Shown here: in pieces, positions 1-6,905 of the stretch
Layout of the letters: each line of letters begins with the position of its first letter
Numbering within the stretch: the stretch's first letter is position 1
DNA from: Caryophanales bacterium UBA6879
GTDB taxonomy: Bacteria > Bacillota_I > Bacilli_A > RFN20 > CAG-288
DNA: 12,526 bases
NCBI GenBank assembly: GCA_002449135.1
Contig: DKCH01000038.1
Span: forward strand, 7,168 to 19,693
Direction: 5' to 3'
The notes under the pieces: generated by a model
What the model was told of the DNA's origin: nothing
What the model saw: the letters and a program-made list of their open reading frames with translations, nothing else
The model's database searches: none
Program-made: the position numbers and the translations under genes

Positions 1-174
1 TCTTATACTTTTATTTTCCCTTTAATATTAATTGGAGTTTTGTATTCTTTTGGCTTAATTGGTTTATGGTTGAATATTCCTATTAGTGCTTTATTAACTG
101 CAATTTTGGCTTTTATTCTACTTATTGTGGATTATAAGCGTAATTCAAAAAAAGTACAAAATATTAAATATTAA
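1..174 (+). CDS. C-terminal end of a multidrug/polysaccharide-type membrane transporter, probably MATE family (5' truncated by window)
   Basis: The plus-strand frame is open from base 1 to a TAA at 172-174 and gives the last 57 residues of a protein whose start lies outside the window. It has a hydrophobic helix, a short break reading GLIGLWLNIPIS, a second hydrophobic helix, and a basic lysine-rich tail. The GLxGxWLxxPIS turn followed by a final helix and a charged tail matches what I recall of the end of MATE-family exporters, which swap drugs or metabolites for Na+ or H+ across the cytoplasmic membrane. That family call rests on this short stretch only; another 12-helix flippase of the same superfamily would look similar. 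The next gene is on the opposite strand, so this gene ends its transcription unit here. Confidence 0.5.
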   Translation, partial: SYTFIFPLILIGVLYSFGLIGLWLNIPISALLTAILAFILLIVDYKRNSKKVQNIKY

Positions 175-226
175 AATGTATTTAAAATTTGATATATAAA
201 ATAATATTAAATAAGAATATTAAAAT

Positions 227-445
227 TTATAAGAAACCTTTTTCATCTACCCACATCTTATAGACAATTTGATATGGTAGATCGTTCATTTCTATTTCTT
301 CATTTTCTAATTTTTTATATGTGTTAGAATCTTTGAAAAGTTTAGTAGCATCTTCTTTGCTAAAATAGTGATTTTGCATTATAAGTTCAACTACATGTTT
401 GGTGTAATAATCCATTAAATATGGAAATAATGGTGTATTTTTCAT
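227..445 (-). CDS. Small uncharacterised protein, 72 aa
   Basis: I do not recognise this gene. It encodes 72 residues, acidic in the second half, with no signal peptide or membrane helix. The middle reads as a helix with the run DSNTYKKLENEE. The general look (a helical N-terminal half, then F..S.TYKKL, then an acidic stretch) recalls small hypothetical proteins of gut Bacillota, but I cannot name a family. The start is supported by AAGGAG four bases before the ATG, which is a good but closely spaced ribosome binding site. It lies downstream of znuB on the same strand, separated by 116 bp, and its stop faces the stop of the gene at 1-174. It may be a real small gene with its own promoter; I see no clear -35/-10 pair. 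Confidence 0.55.
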   Translation of the reverse strand: MKNTPLFPYLMDYYTKHVVELIMQNHYFSKEDATKLFKDSNTYKKLENEEIEMNDLPYQIVYKMWVDEKGFL

Positions 446-473
446 GTTTCTCCTTTTTAAATATAGAATAGAA

Positions 474-553
474 AAAGTTTTAATTTTTTATTCAATTAAT
501 AATTCCTATATAGTTTATTGTATCAAATATTAATTTAAAGTTTTAATTTTTTA
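474..553. repeat. 17-bp direct repeat, two copies
   Basis: The sequence aaagttttaatttttta occurs at 474-490 and again at 537-553, in the same orientation, 63 bp apart, in the gap between znuB and the small gene at 227-445. The copies are identical but low in complexity (one G, no C). They could mark a small duplication or slippage. No function is evident. Confidence 0.5.
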
Positions 554-561
554 GTACAAAT

Positions 562-1392
562 TTATTTTAAAGACATTTTTTTCTTTGTTTTAAATTTTTC
601 TATTAAATATTTTATCAATAAAATTAATAAAAGGAAAATTACTCCTACTAAAACTATAGTGCCTCCTGTATTAATATCAAATATATAGGCTAAAAGGAAT
701 CCTGTTATTTGCATACATAAAGAGATTACAATTGAAAAAATATTAATTAATGAATATTTTTTAAATAATTTTAATGCACATGCTGTAGGAATAACTAATA
801 AAGAAGAAACTAATAAGGTACCAATAATACTTGCACAAATTGCTACACTTATTGAAATGATAAACATGTTAATTAAGTTAAAAAGATTTACATTTATTCC
901 ACTTACTTTTGCTTCTTTTTCAGAATAGGTAATTGATAAATTTATTCTATAAGTCATAAAAAAGTAAAAACTTACGATGACTAACAAGGCTAATAGAATA
1001 TATATATCTGTGTAAGTAATAGTTAGTAATGAACCAAAAAGGAAGGATTCAAAATAGCTTCCAGGAGCATACTTTGTTAAAATCCCAGTGATAGCAATAG
1101 CTAAAGATAACACGATAGCTAAGGAAATTTCAGAGTATTTATTAAATTTGTTTCGTATTAATTCTATTATAATTCCACATACTCCACTTATTATTATGGC
1201 CATGAAAATAGGATAAATAGAGCTTACTAAACCTAAAGCAACACCGCATAAAGAAGTATGAGCTAAAGTATCACCAATCATAGATATTTTTTTAGTAACG
1301 ACATTTATTCCTAACATTGGCAAAATAAATGCAATAACAATAATAGCAACAAAAGCTTTTAACATTAAAGGCGAGGAAAAAAATTCTAACAT
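562..1392 (-). CDS. znuB: Metal ABC transporter permease, ABC-3 family (ZnuB/AdcB-like)
   Basis: This is the integral membrane subunit of a high-affinity zinc (or manganese) importer; it forms the channel through which metal passes from the binding lipoprotein into the cytoplasm. The 276 residues are mostly hydrophobic, with about eight membrane helices. Two family landmarks are visible: ISMIGDTLAH at residues 36-45, matching the DxxxH motif near the second helix, and GTLLVSSLLVIPTA in the C-terminal half. The tail is lysine-rich and cytosolic. Its ATG overlaps the end of the ATPase gene by 7 bp, and the GGAGG ribosome site lies inside the last codons of that gene, so the two are translationally coupled. 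It is the last gene of znuA-znuC-znuB. Zn is favoured over Mn mainly from the neighbouring regulator and the binding protein. Confidence 0.88.
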   Translation of the reverse strand: MLEFFSSPLMLKAFVAIIVIAFILPMLGINVVTKKISMIGDTLAHTSLCGVALGLVSSIYPIFMAIIISGVCGIIIELIRNKFNKYSEISLAIVLSLAIAITGILTKYAPGSYFESFLFGSLLTITYTDIYILLALLVIVSFYFFMTYRINLSITYSEKEAKVSGINVNLFNLINMFIISISVAICASIIGTLLVSSLLVIPTACALKLFKKYSLINIFSIVISLCMQITGFLLAYIFDINTGGTIVLVGVIFLLLILLIKYLIEKFKTKKKMSLK

Positions 1393-2015
1393 TTTAAAAT
1401 TCCTCCTTCTAAGGTATAAATTTTATCTACATATTTAAAATCTTCGGATAAGTGGGAAACTAAAATAATAGTCATTTGTTCTTCTTTATGTAACTTATCT
1501 AATAATTTATTTAGTTCTTCTTTGCTATCATTATCAATTCCAGAACTAGGTTCATCTAAGACTAAAAGACTTGGTTTACTTATTAGTGCTTTAATTAATC
1601 TTACTTTTTGTTGTTGACCACCACTTAGTTCATTGATTTGTTTATTTTTTTCTTTTAATAAACCAAATTTTTCTAAATATGAATCTACAAAAGCATAATC
1701 TTTTTTATTCATGAATGAAAAAAGCTTATCTTTATATCCTAAAGAAACTAATTCTTCTATTGTACAGGGGAAGAAACTATCTTCTGTTGTTGTTATTTGA
1801 TCTAAAAATGCCTTTTTCTTAAATGTGTTTATTATTTGTCCACTATCGGGTTTTATTAATTTTAAAAGAAGATTTAAAAAAGTAGTTTTACCAGAACCAT
1901 TTTCACCTTTTATGCCTATAAAACTCTTTTTATCTATTGTAATATTTAGATTTTTAATAATCTCTTGATTTTTGTAAGAAAAATAAACATTTTTAAAAGT
2001 TATCTGTTCATTCAT
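1386..2015 (-). CDS. znuC: Metal ABC transporter ATP-binding protein (ZnuC/AdcC-like)
   Basis: This is the cytoplasmic ATPase that powers the zinc importer. All ABC motifs are intact in 209 residues: Walker A GENGSGKTT at 37-45, a Q-loop glutamine near 73, signature LSGGQ at 130-134, Walker B LLVLDEP at 150-156 with catalytic Glu155, and the switch histidine at 188. The domain ends soon after the H-loop, as is usual for this compact family. The gene starts by a 4-bp ATGA overlap with the lipoprotein gene upstream and lacks a clear Shine-Dalgarno of its own (only AAAAAAGC precedes it), so its translation probably depends on ribosomes terminating on znuA. It overlaps znuB downstream by 7 bp. 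Confidence 0.9.
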   Translation of the reverse strand: MNEQITFKNVYFSYKNQEIIKNLNITIDKKSFIGIKGENGSGKTTFLNLLLKLIKPDSGQIINTFKKKAFLDQITTTEDSFFPCTIEELVSLGYKDKLFSFMNKKDYAFVDSYLEKFGLLKEKNKQINELSGGQQQKVRLIKALISKPSLLVLDEPSSGIDNDSKEELNKLLDKLHKEEQMTIILVSHLSEDFKYVDKIYTLEGGILKC

Positions 2016-2866
2016 AAGCTTTTTTGTAATATTTCTAAGTTTTCCTCCATTATTTTAACATAGTTTTGGTTATTCCAATCTTTATAATCTGCTGATTCAT
2101 AAGCGGATAAAACTGTGTAGTTTATATTTGTGTATCCTTCACTTTTTAAATTGTCAATTAAGGTTTTTACATAACCTAAGTTAGAAGTTTCTTCAACAAA
2201 AATGGTATGAACATTATTATCTTTTATATAGTTTTTTACTTCATTTAAACGAGAGATACTTGGTTCGTTATTTAATAGATCTGCAATTCCTTTTACTTGG
2301 ACTTTATAGTCTCTTGCCCAGTAATTAAAGGCTTCATGTGAGGTTACTATTTTTGCGTTTTTAGTATTGTTAAAAAAATTAGTGTATTTTGAATCTAATT
2401 CTTGAAATTCTTTAATAGCTTTAGAATAGTTAGATGAATAAAAGTCTTTGTTATTTGCATCAATTTTAATTATTTCATTATATATATTTGTAAGCATTGT
2501 TTGGCTTTCTTTAAATGATAGCCAGCTATGTGGATCAACAACATTATTGTTTACAATAAAGTTTACGTTTTCAGTGCAGTTAAAATATTTTGATGGATTT
2601 ATATCTTTAACAAAATCATCTAAATTTTGTCCATAGGCTACTACTAATGATGATTGTTCTACAAAAATAGTGTCTTTTTGACTAGACATACTAAATGAAT
2701 GTAGTTCATTAGTGTTAACTATATCTATAACATCCATTTTATCTTGGACAATTCGTTTAGTATAATCAAAAAGTGGAGCAAAGGTTGTGGCAACTTTTAT
2801 TTTTCCACTAGTTTGATTGCAACTAGTTAAGGCTAAAGTAAAAAGTAAAAATAAGTATTTTTTCAT
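2012..2866 (-). CDS. znuA: Zinc-binding lipoprotein of the ABC importer (ZnuA/AdcA-like, cluster A-I)
   Basis: This is the surface solute-binding protein that captures metal for the importer. The N-terminus is a lipoprotein signal peptide ending in the lipobox LTSC, with Cys16 as the lipidated residue. Three histidines sit in the family metal-site contexts: His56 in NELHSFS, His113 in DPHSWL, and His177 in TSHEAF. The fourth-ligand region near residues 254-258 reads SAYES, so Glu257 is the likely acidic ligand instead of the Asp of some relatives. In this family three histidines favour Zn over Mn. The long His-rich loop found in many ZnuA proteins is missing; the stretch before DPHSWL is instead asparagine-rich. 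A strong GAGGA site lies 8 bases before the ATG. It is the first gene of the operon, and its promoter holds a likely regulator site. Confidence 0.9.
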   Translation of the reverse strand: MKKYLFLLFTLALTSCNQTSGKIKVATTFAPLFDYTKRIVQDKMDVIDIVNTNELHSFSMSSQKDTIFVEQSSLVVAYGQNLDDFVKDINPSKYFNCTENVNFIVNNNVVDPHSWLSFKESQTMLTNIYNEIIKIDANNKDFYSSNYSKAIKEFQELDSKYTNFFNNTKNAKIVTSHEAFNYWARDYKVQVKGIADLLNNEPSISRLNEVKNYIKDNNVHTIFVEETSNLGYVKTLIDNLKSEGYTNINYTVLSAYESADYKDWNNQNYVKIMEENLEILQKSL

Positions 2867-2895
2867 ATGCTAAGTCCTCATTCTATAAGTGCAAA

Positions 2896-2910
2896 TGCAA
2901 ATCAATTGCA
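2896..2910. promoter_or_regulatory. Candidate Zur/Fur-family operator, 7-1-7 inverted repeat
   Basis: TGCAAATCAATTGCA is a 15-bp inverted repeat of two 7-base arms about one central base, with six of seven positions symmetric. That 7-1-7 geometry is the one Fur-family repressors recognise. It starts six bases after the znuA -10, over the predicted transcription start, where a bound repressor would block the promoter. The left arm TGCAAAT is repeated directly at 2890-2896, which might extend the site. It differs from the B. subtilis Zur sequence I recall, so the assignment rests on position and symmetry. Confidence 0.5.
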
Positions 2911-2916
2911 AGTAAT

Positions 2917-2944
2917 ATCTTATCATTTTATTTTTTGGTGTCAA
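2917..2944 (-). promoter_or_regulatory. Sigma-A-type promoter of the zinc importer operon
   Basis: On the minus strand a perfect -35 TTGACA (2939-2944) is followed after 16 bp by TAAGAT (2917-2922), a 4/6 match to TATAAT. Transcription would start about 2910-2905, inside the inverted repeat at 2896-2910, leaving a leader of roughly 40 bases before the znuA ATG. Confidence 0.65.
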
Positions 2945-2973
2945 CTAATTTAGTAAAAAATTTTTAACTGAGT

Positions 2974-2979
2974 TATAAT
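2974..2979 (+). promoter_or_regulatory. -10 element (TATAAT) of the Fur-family gene, implying a leaderless mRNA
   Basis: A perfect TATAAT ends only 8 bases before the ATG at 2988. Normal spacing puts the transcription start at about 2986-2988, at or next to the start codon. No Shine-Dalgarno occurs between the two. The -35 region is weak (TTAGTA or TAGTAA around 2950-2956). Confidence 0.5.
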
Positions 2980-2987
2980 AAAAAAGT

Positions 2988-3374
2988 ATGAAAAGCACAA
3001 AAGCAAGAAATTTTATATTAAATATATTAAGCAAATCTAATTCACCATTAACTGCTTTAGATATTTTTAAAAAGGTTGAAAATGAAAATATTAATCTTTC
3101 TACAGTTTATCGTAGTTTAAATACTTTTGTTTCTAATAAAATTGTAAAAAAAGAAGTTTCTAATTTAGATAAGATAACTTATTATTCATTAGTTGATAAA
3201 AAGAAACATTATCATATTTTAGAATGTACTAATTGTCATAAACAAATTAGAATTGATTATTGTCCTTTTGAATCAGTTGAAAAAAAGATTTATAAGGATT
3301 ACGGTTTTAAAGTTGAAGATGAAAATTCTATTGTTTATGGAGTATGTAAAGATTGTTTAAACAAATCTAAATAA
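2988..3374 (+). CDS. zur: Fur-family metalloregulator, probably Zur (zinc uptake repressor)
   Basis: This is a 128-residue ferric-uptake-family DNA-binding repressor. The N-terminal winged helix contains the recognition segment LSTVYRSLNTF at about 37-47. The C-terminal dimerisation domain has the structural zinc site formed by two CxxC pairs, Cys80/Cys83 and Cys120/Cys123. The regulatory-site region is sparse in histidine: HYH at 74-76 is present, but the histidine usually found shortly before the last CxxC is replaced (DENSIVYGVC). Zur is preferred over PerR or Fur because the gene is divergent from a zinc importer that has a 7-1-7 operator. The frame has a stop just upstream of the ATG, so 2988 is the only start giving a complete winged helix, although no ribosome site precedes it. 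A hairpin terminator follows about 40 bp after the stop. Confidence 0.82.
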   Translation: MKSTKARNFILNILSKSNSPLTALDIFKKVENENINLSTVYRSLNTFVSNKIVKKEVSNLDKITYYSLVDKKKHYHILECTNCHKQIRIDYCPFESVEKKIYKDYGFKVEDENSIVYGVCKDCLNKSK

Positions 3375-3415
3375 TTAGTAACTTATTTAATATAAATACT
3401 TTTTAATAGTAATAA

Positions 3416-3450
3416 AAAAACATTATTAATGTTGTTTTAATAATGTTTTT
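3416..3450. terminator. Bidirectional intrinsic terminator between converging genes
   Basis: A perfect 13-bp inverted repeat (3416-3428 with 3438-3450) encloses a 9-base loop. It gives a T5 run on the plus strand and a T7 run on the minus strand, so it can end both the regulator gene (stop at 3374) and the ABC exporter operon (stop at 3478). The stem is almost all A-T with one G-C pair, so efficiency may be modest. Confidence 0.6.
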
Positions 3451-3477
3451 ATAAGGATTTAATTTTATTAAAATATA

Positions 3478-4374
3478 TTAATTTGCTTTTTTCTTTTTTA
3501 ATATACTAAAGATTACATATATTCCTAAGAATATTACAATACCTAAGATTATAGTAAGATATAAAGCCCAAACTGGTACTCCATGTGAGAAGAAATCAAT
3601 TTTATAATCTATACTTTTTTGTATTTCACTTATTACTTGTTCTGGAATGTTTATATTTTGTAATTCCTTCATAACGCCATTTAATGCATGCTGTTTTATT
3701 AAGACTGTCCCATATGTACCTGGTAAAAACATGAAAACATTTTTTATTCCTTCAGGAATTTGATTTAATGGGAAATAGGCTCCACAAACAAAACCATAAC
3801 CTGCAGATACTATTGTACCTACGCAAGAAATTTGTCCTTCAGTTTTTAAGAAAAAGTTTATAGCTGATGAAAATGCACTACCAAAAGCAGAAAGAATTAG
3901 AATATCTACTATTAAAAGAAGAATATCCGTTATAGATAAAAACCATCCTGTACATGCAACATATATTAAACAAGCAATTAAAGCTATAAAATTTACAATA
4001 ATTGTAGATATCCATGTTGAAACAAAATAGGATAATTGTAAAGTTGATCTTTTAATAGGTGAAACTAAAAAGTCTTCTAATACTTTTTTAACTTTATCTT
4101 GGGCAATTAAGACGTTTGAACAAAAAGAGACAGTTACACAACATACTGCTAATAAGGAAGCTACAATTTGACCAGAAACTATTGAATTGATTATCTCATC
4201 TGAAGCATTGAATTGTTGTGTTAAAAATTCAAAGCCTTTTTTGTAATTGTCTGCTAAAAATGTACTATAAAGTACCAAAAGAATGACAGGTGTTATCATT
4301 GAAGTAAATAGCATTCCTCTATCTGTGAAGAATACTTGTATATTTCTTTTAGTAAGGTAAAAAAAGGTTTTCAT
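3478..4374 (-). CDS. ABC-2 type exporter permease (DrrB/NatB-like)
   Basis: This is the membrane subunit of an ABC exporter. The 298 residues hold about six membrane helices and a hydrophilic region after the first helix. Family landmarks are LEDFLVSPIKRS in the middle (the amphipathic segment following the second helix of ABC-2 permeases) and GAYFPLNQIPEGI before the fifth helix, followed by the LPGTYGT turn. The tail is lysine-rich. It starts two bases after the stop of the ATPase gene, with AGGAG nine bases before its ATG lying inside that gene, so the pair is co-translated. The substrate cannot be told from sequence; drugs, lantibiotic-like peptides, lipids or Na+ are all handled by relatives. 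Confidence 0.85.
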   Translation of the reverse strand: MKTFFYLTKRNIQVFFTDRGMLFTSMITPVILLVLYSTFLADNYKKGFEFLTQQFNASDEIINSIVSGQIVASLLAVCCVTVSFCSNVLIAQDKVKKVLEDFLVSPIKRSTLQLSYFVSTWISTIIVNFIALIACLIYVACTGWFLSITDILLLIVDILILSAFGSAFSSAINFFLKTEGQISCVGTIVSAGYGFVCGAYFPLNQIPEGIKNVFMFLPGTYGTVLIKQHALNGVMKELQNINIPEQVISEIQKSIDYKIDFFSHGVPVWALYLTIILGIVIFLGIYVIFSILKKKKAN

Positions 4375-4376
4375 TG

Positions 4377-5288
4377 TTAGATGCTCCTTTCAAGTCTTTT
4401 GCCAGTCGCGGCTAAAAATACATCATCCATTTTTCCTTTGGTAATTTCAAAATCTGTAAAAAGATCTGGATGTTCTATTATCAATTTTTTAGCTTCTGCG
4501 GTATTCTTAACTTCAATTCTAACTGCATCTCTAATTTTTTCATATGGTAAGCCAAGGGCTTTTATTTTTTCTTCATCATATTTATATAAAACAATAAAAT
4601 CACCAGTATATTTATTTTTAAGCTCTAAAGGAGTACCTTCTGCAGCAATTTTTCCTTTATCAAGGATTACTACATAATCAGCATCACTTACTTCTTCCAT
4701 ATAATGAGTTGTTAAAAATACAGTAATGCCTTTTACTTTTCTATACCAACTAATAACTTCCCATAAATTTTTTCTTGTTTGAGGATCAAGACCAGTTGTT
4801 GGTTCATCTAATATTAAGATTTTAGGTTCGTGGAATAATGCACGAGCAATATCTATTCTTCTTCGTTGACCACCAGATAATTTACTTACTGGTCTTTTTA
4901 AGAGATCTTCAAAATCTAATTTTTTTGCTAATTCATTTAATCTTTTTTTAAATTCATCACCATATATTTTATAAAGAGCAGCACGTGAACTTAAATTATC
5001 TATAACACTTAATGAAGTATCCAAAACAGAGTTTTGAAAAACTACACCAATTTCTTTGCTTATAGAAATAAAATCATGATCGATATCTTTTCCATCTATA
5101 AAAACTTTTCCTGAATCCTTGTTTGCGATACCAGTCATTATAGAAATAGTTGTACTTTTACCAGCACCATTAATTCCTAAAAATGCAAAAAACTCACCTT
5201 TTTTAACATGAAAAGAAAGATGGTTTACAGCATGCACGTCCTTATAAGATTTATCTAAATCTTTGATGTCTATTATGTTGTAATCCAT
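4377..5288 (-). CDS. ABC-2 type exporter ATP-binding protein (DrrA/NatA-like)
   Basis: This is the ATPase of the export pair. It has Walker A GINGAGKST at 38-46, Q-loop Gln85, signature LSGGQRRR at 137-144, Walker B ILILDEPTTGLDP at 157-169 with catalytic Glu162, and switch His195 in TTHYMEE. After the core (about 1-215) there is an 85-residue accessory domain ending in KMDDVFLAATGKR, the terminal motif typical of daunorubicin-resistance (DrrA)-type exporters. With 303 residues it has the normal length for that group. AAGGAG lies nine bases upstream of the ATG. It is the first gene of a two-gene operon with the permease. The role is efflux across the cytoplasmic membrane; substrate unknown. 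Confidence 0.88.
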   Translation of the reverse strand: MDYNIIDIKDLDKSYKDVHAVNHLSFHVKKGEFFAFLGINGAGKSTTISIMTGIANKDSGKVFIDGKDIDHDFISISKEIGVVFQNSVLDTSLSVIDNLSSRAALYKIYGDEFKKRLNELAKKLDFEDLLKRPVSKLSGGQRRRIDIARALFHEPKILILDEPTTGLDPQTRKNLWEVISWYRKVKGITVFLTTHYMEEVSDADYVVILDKGKIAAEGTPLELKNKYTGDFIVLYKYDEEKIKALGLPYEKIRDAVRIEVKNTAEAKKLIIEHPDLFTDFEITKGKMDDVFLAATGKRLERSI

Positions 5289-5339
5289 AGTAACTTGCTC
5301 CTTTAATATTCAAACATATTAAAACACTAAAATTATTTT

Positions 5340-5348
5340 ACTATACCA
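5340..5348 (-). promoter_or_regulatory. Candidate extended -10 promoter for the ABC exporter operon
   Basis: On the minus strand TGGTATAGT gives an extended -10 (TG, one base, then TATAGT, a 5/6 match). No good -35 is present, which extended -10 promoters tolerate. It would leave a leader of about 45 bases before the ATG at 5288. Confidence 0.4.
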
Positions 5349-5641
5349 AGTAATTTAATTTCAATTTATTTTTAAAATAAGTTTAAAATTTATCTATCAA
5401 TTAATTATTATTAGTAAATAAATAATTTTATTTGTAAATTTAATAATTATATCTAAAAAATACATTTAAATTTCATAATAGTTTTTTAGTTGAAAGAAAA
5501 AATCTCATCAATTTAGTAATAAGAAATTTATTAATAAAATGAAATTTTATAGAGAAACAAAAAAAGACTGTAAAGAAAAATAATGGTTACGTAGTTGGTG
5601 TTAATTGATAAGCAAATATAAAAAATTAAGAAGAAAATAAA

Positions 5642-5838
5642 ATGGAAAAAATAACAATAAAATTAGATTTGGAATATGGCTATTAGATGAGGATGGTCTT
5701 ACTATAGATACCACTCTCTCCGCTCAGTTAAAAGATGATAAGGATTTAGTAGAATTCATGCATAAGATAACGTGTGAATTTGATAGCCAGAGGATTAATA
5801 ATAACAAAGAATTTACTTTTATTATTATTTATTGTTGA
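5642..5838 (+). pseudogene. Frameshifted remnant of an unrecognised small gene
   Basis: The first frame starts at ATG 5642 and reads MEKITIKLD, then hits TAG at 5684. One frame over, starting at GGA 5671, the text continues as GIWLLDEDGLTIDTTL and on through KDDKDLVEFMHKITCEFDSQ to a TGA at 5836. One missing base in the T run at 5668-5670 would join them as KLDFGIWLLDEDG. The base composition is richer in G/C and codon-like compared with its surroundings, which supports former coding. Only an AGAAG-like weak ribosome site precedes the ATG. I do not recognise the family; an acidic small soluble protein is all that can be said. The end may also be truncated, because the last residues become low-complexity (FTFIIIYC). 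Confidence 0.5.
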
Positions 5839-5858
5839 TTTGTTTAAATATAAAAAAT

Positions 5859-5892
5859 CTATAGATTCACCCCAAAACTTTCTAATCTATAG
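5859..5892. terminator. Weak hairpin followed by T run, possible terminator
   Basis: CTATAGATT at 5859-5867 pairs perfectly with AATCTATAG at 5884-5892 across a 16-base loop, followed on the plus strand by TTTTT. A run of A precedes it, so it could work both ways. It sits 20 bases after the broken gene at 5642-5838. The long loop and low GC make it weak. Confidence 0.3.
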
Positions 5893-6193
5893 TTTTTCTT
5901 AATACATAATAAAGCGAAGGTAATATGCTTTTTTGTTAATATTCATAACAAAAAGTTAATGTATAATCATTTCACCTCTTATTTAAAGCATTTATATTTT
6001 TGATACATTCAATTATAAAAATCACCATACCATAACCCTTATTTAATATAATACAAGACAATTTTAACGATTCTTTTACTGATTGATCTTTTTTTGATAT
6101 GGCTTATTAATTCACATTTTTTGGCTGAAAAAGATACTGTTTTGCTAAGTGTAGAAGTAGTTGAAATATATATTGATATTTATAATATGTATT

Positions 6194-6218
6194 AAAAAGG
6201 GCCTTTAAAGGCCACTTT
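6194..6218 (-). terminator. Intrinsic terminator of the ATPase-RCK operon
   Basis: GGCCTTTAAAGGCC (6200-6213) is a perfect 14-bp palindrome. Read on the minus strand it lies 17 bases after the stop of the last gene and is followed by CTTTTT. Flanking AAAG/TTT can add pairs. It forms a GC-clamped hairpin with a T tail, as expected at the end of this operon. Confidence 0.75.
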
Positions 6219-6230
6219 GCCATATTAATT

Positions 6231-6893
6231 CTAAGCAGAGAAAATTGTGTTGAGAATAGAGTGAATCTTCTCATCTGAAAAGAACATGATCTTATCGCCT
6301 GGGAATATTATAGTGTTACCATGAGGTATAACCATATCATCACCTCTATAGATAGCAATCATGATGGCTGAAGATGGAATTTTGAGTTCTTTTACTTGTT
6401 TAGAAGCAGCTTTGGAATTTTCACTAACAGTCAATTGGATGATAGAGTATGAACCTCTAGACAAGTGCATAAGCGTTAAAAGAGATTTCATAGACATTTC
6501 TTCTACGACCATGTGACCGATGATGTCAGCTTGGTTGACACAAGCGTCTACTCCCATACCGATAGTAAATAGCCAAGCGTTTTTAGGATTATTGACCTTA
6601 GCTAAAACTCTTGGAACTTGAAATTCAAATTTAGCTAGAGTTGAGACGACCAAGTTTGTCTCATCTCTACCGGTCACGGCAGCTACGACATCGGCCTTAT
6701 CTATATATGAAGATTCTAGGATTGTAGGAGAAGTTCCAGAACCTAATATTATCTTTTTATTAGAAAATCTTTCTACTAATTTTAAATAAGTTTTTTTATC
6801 TTGTTCGATGATGGTGAAGTCACAGTTGTTCTTGGCTAATAGCTCAGCCATATAAGAACCAATTTGACCGCCTCCGATTATTATTACTTTCAT
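6231..6893 (-). CDS. trkA: TrkA-like RCK/KTN potassium-transport regulator, second copy
   Basis: This is a cytosolic regulator of the TrkA/KtrA type, which binds nucleotide and gates K+ channels. The Rossmann RCK_N domain covers about 1-130, with the nucleotide loop GGGQIG near residue 7 and an acidic residue ending the second strand (TIIEQDK), suited to NAD(H)/ATP ribose binding. The TrkA_C domain covers about 135-220, ending IIFPGDKIMFFSDE. The start chosen is ATG at 6893-6891, seven bases after GGAGGG; a TTG one codon upstream (6896) would leave only four bases to that site and is less likely. There are nine bases between it and the preceding RCK gene's stop. It is about the length of a single-RCK TrkA half (220 aa). 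It is clearly different in sequence from the first copy, so the two may form mixed rings. Confidence 0.88.
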   Translation of the reverse strand: MKVIIIGGGQIGSYMAELLAKNNCDFTIIEQDKKTYLKLVERFSNKKIILGSGTSPTILESSYIDKADVVAAVTGRDETNLVVSTLAKFEFQVPRVLAKVNNPKNAWLFTIGMGVDACVNQADIIGHMVVEEMSMKSLLTLMHLSRGSYSIIQLTVSENSKAASKQVKELKIPSSAIMIAIYRGDDMVIPHGNTIIFPGDKIMFFSDEKIHSILNTIFSA

Positions 6894-6905
6894 CAAAGTG
6901 CCCTC

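Larger units (their letters stand above)
5289..6230. other. Gene-poor stretch of about 940 bp with decayed coding remnants
   Basis: No intact gene is visible here. Besides the promoter near 5340, the broken gene at 5642-5838, the inverted repeat at 5859-5892 and the terminator at 6194-6218, two weak coding-like stretches stand out. On the plus strand 6052-6195 is open for 47 codons with no usable early ATG; it gives a hydrophobic helix then HFLAEKDTVLLSVEVVEIY. On the minus strand around 5946-5830, a peptide starting MNINKKAYYLRFIMY runs through two stops into RKFWGESIDFLYL. In DNA this AT-rich some of this could be chance. 5400-5640 is very A/T-rich with nothing I can name. Confidence 0.5.

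Noticed and set aside
175..226. Possible hairpin TAATATT/AATATTA between the first two genes
   Set aside because: Entirely A/T, short and without a T run placed for either strand; expected by chance in this composition.
2448..2636. 62-codon open frame on the plus strand
   Set aside because: Lies wholly antisense within the well-supported zinc-binding lipoprotein gene and has no ribosome site.
4381..4677. 98-codon open frame on the plus strand
   Set aside because: Antisense shadow of the ABC exporter ATPase C-terminal domain, whose motifs and ribosome site are convincing.
5539..5583. Short frame MKFYRETKKDCKEK after an ATG
   Set aside because: Only 14 codons, no ribosome site, very A-rich; no coherent continuation in other frames.
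6894..6896. TTG as the start of the second RCK gene
   Set aside because: The ATG directly after it is better spaced from GGAGGG and starts exactly at the conserved MKVIIIGGG strand.
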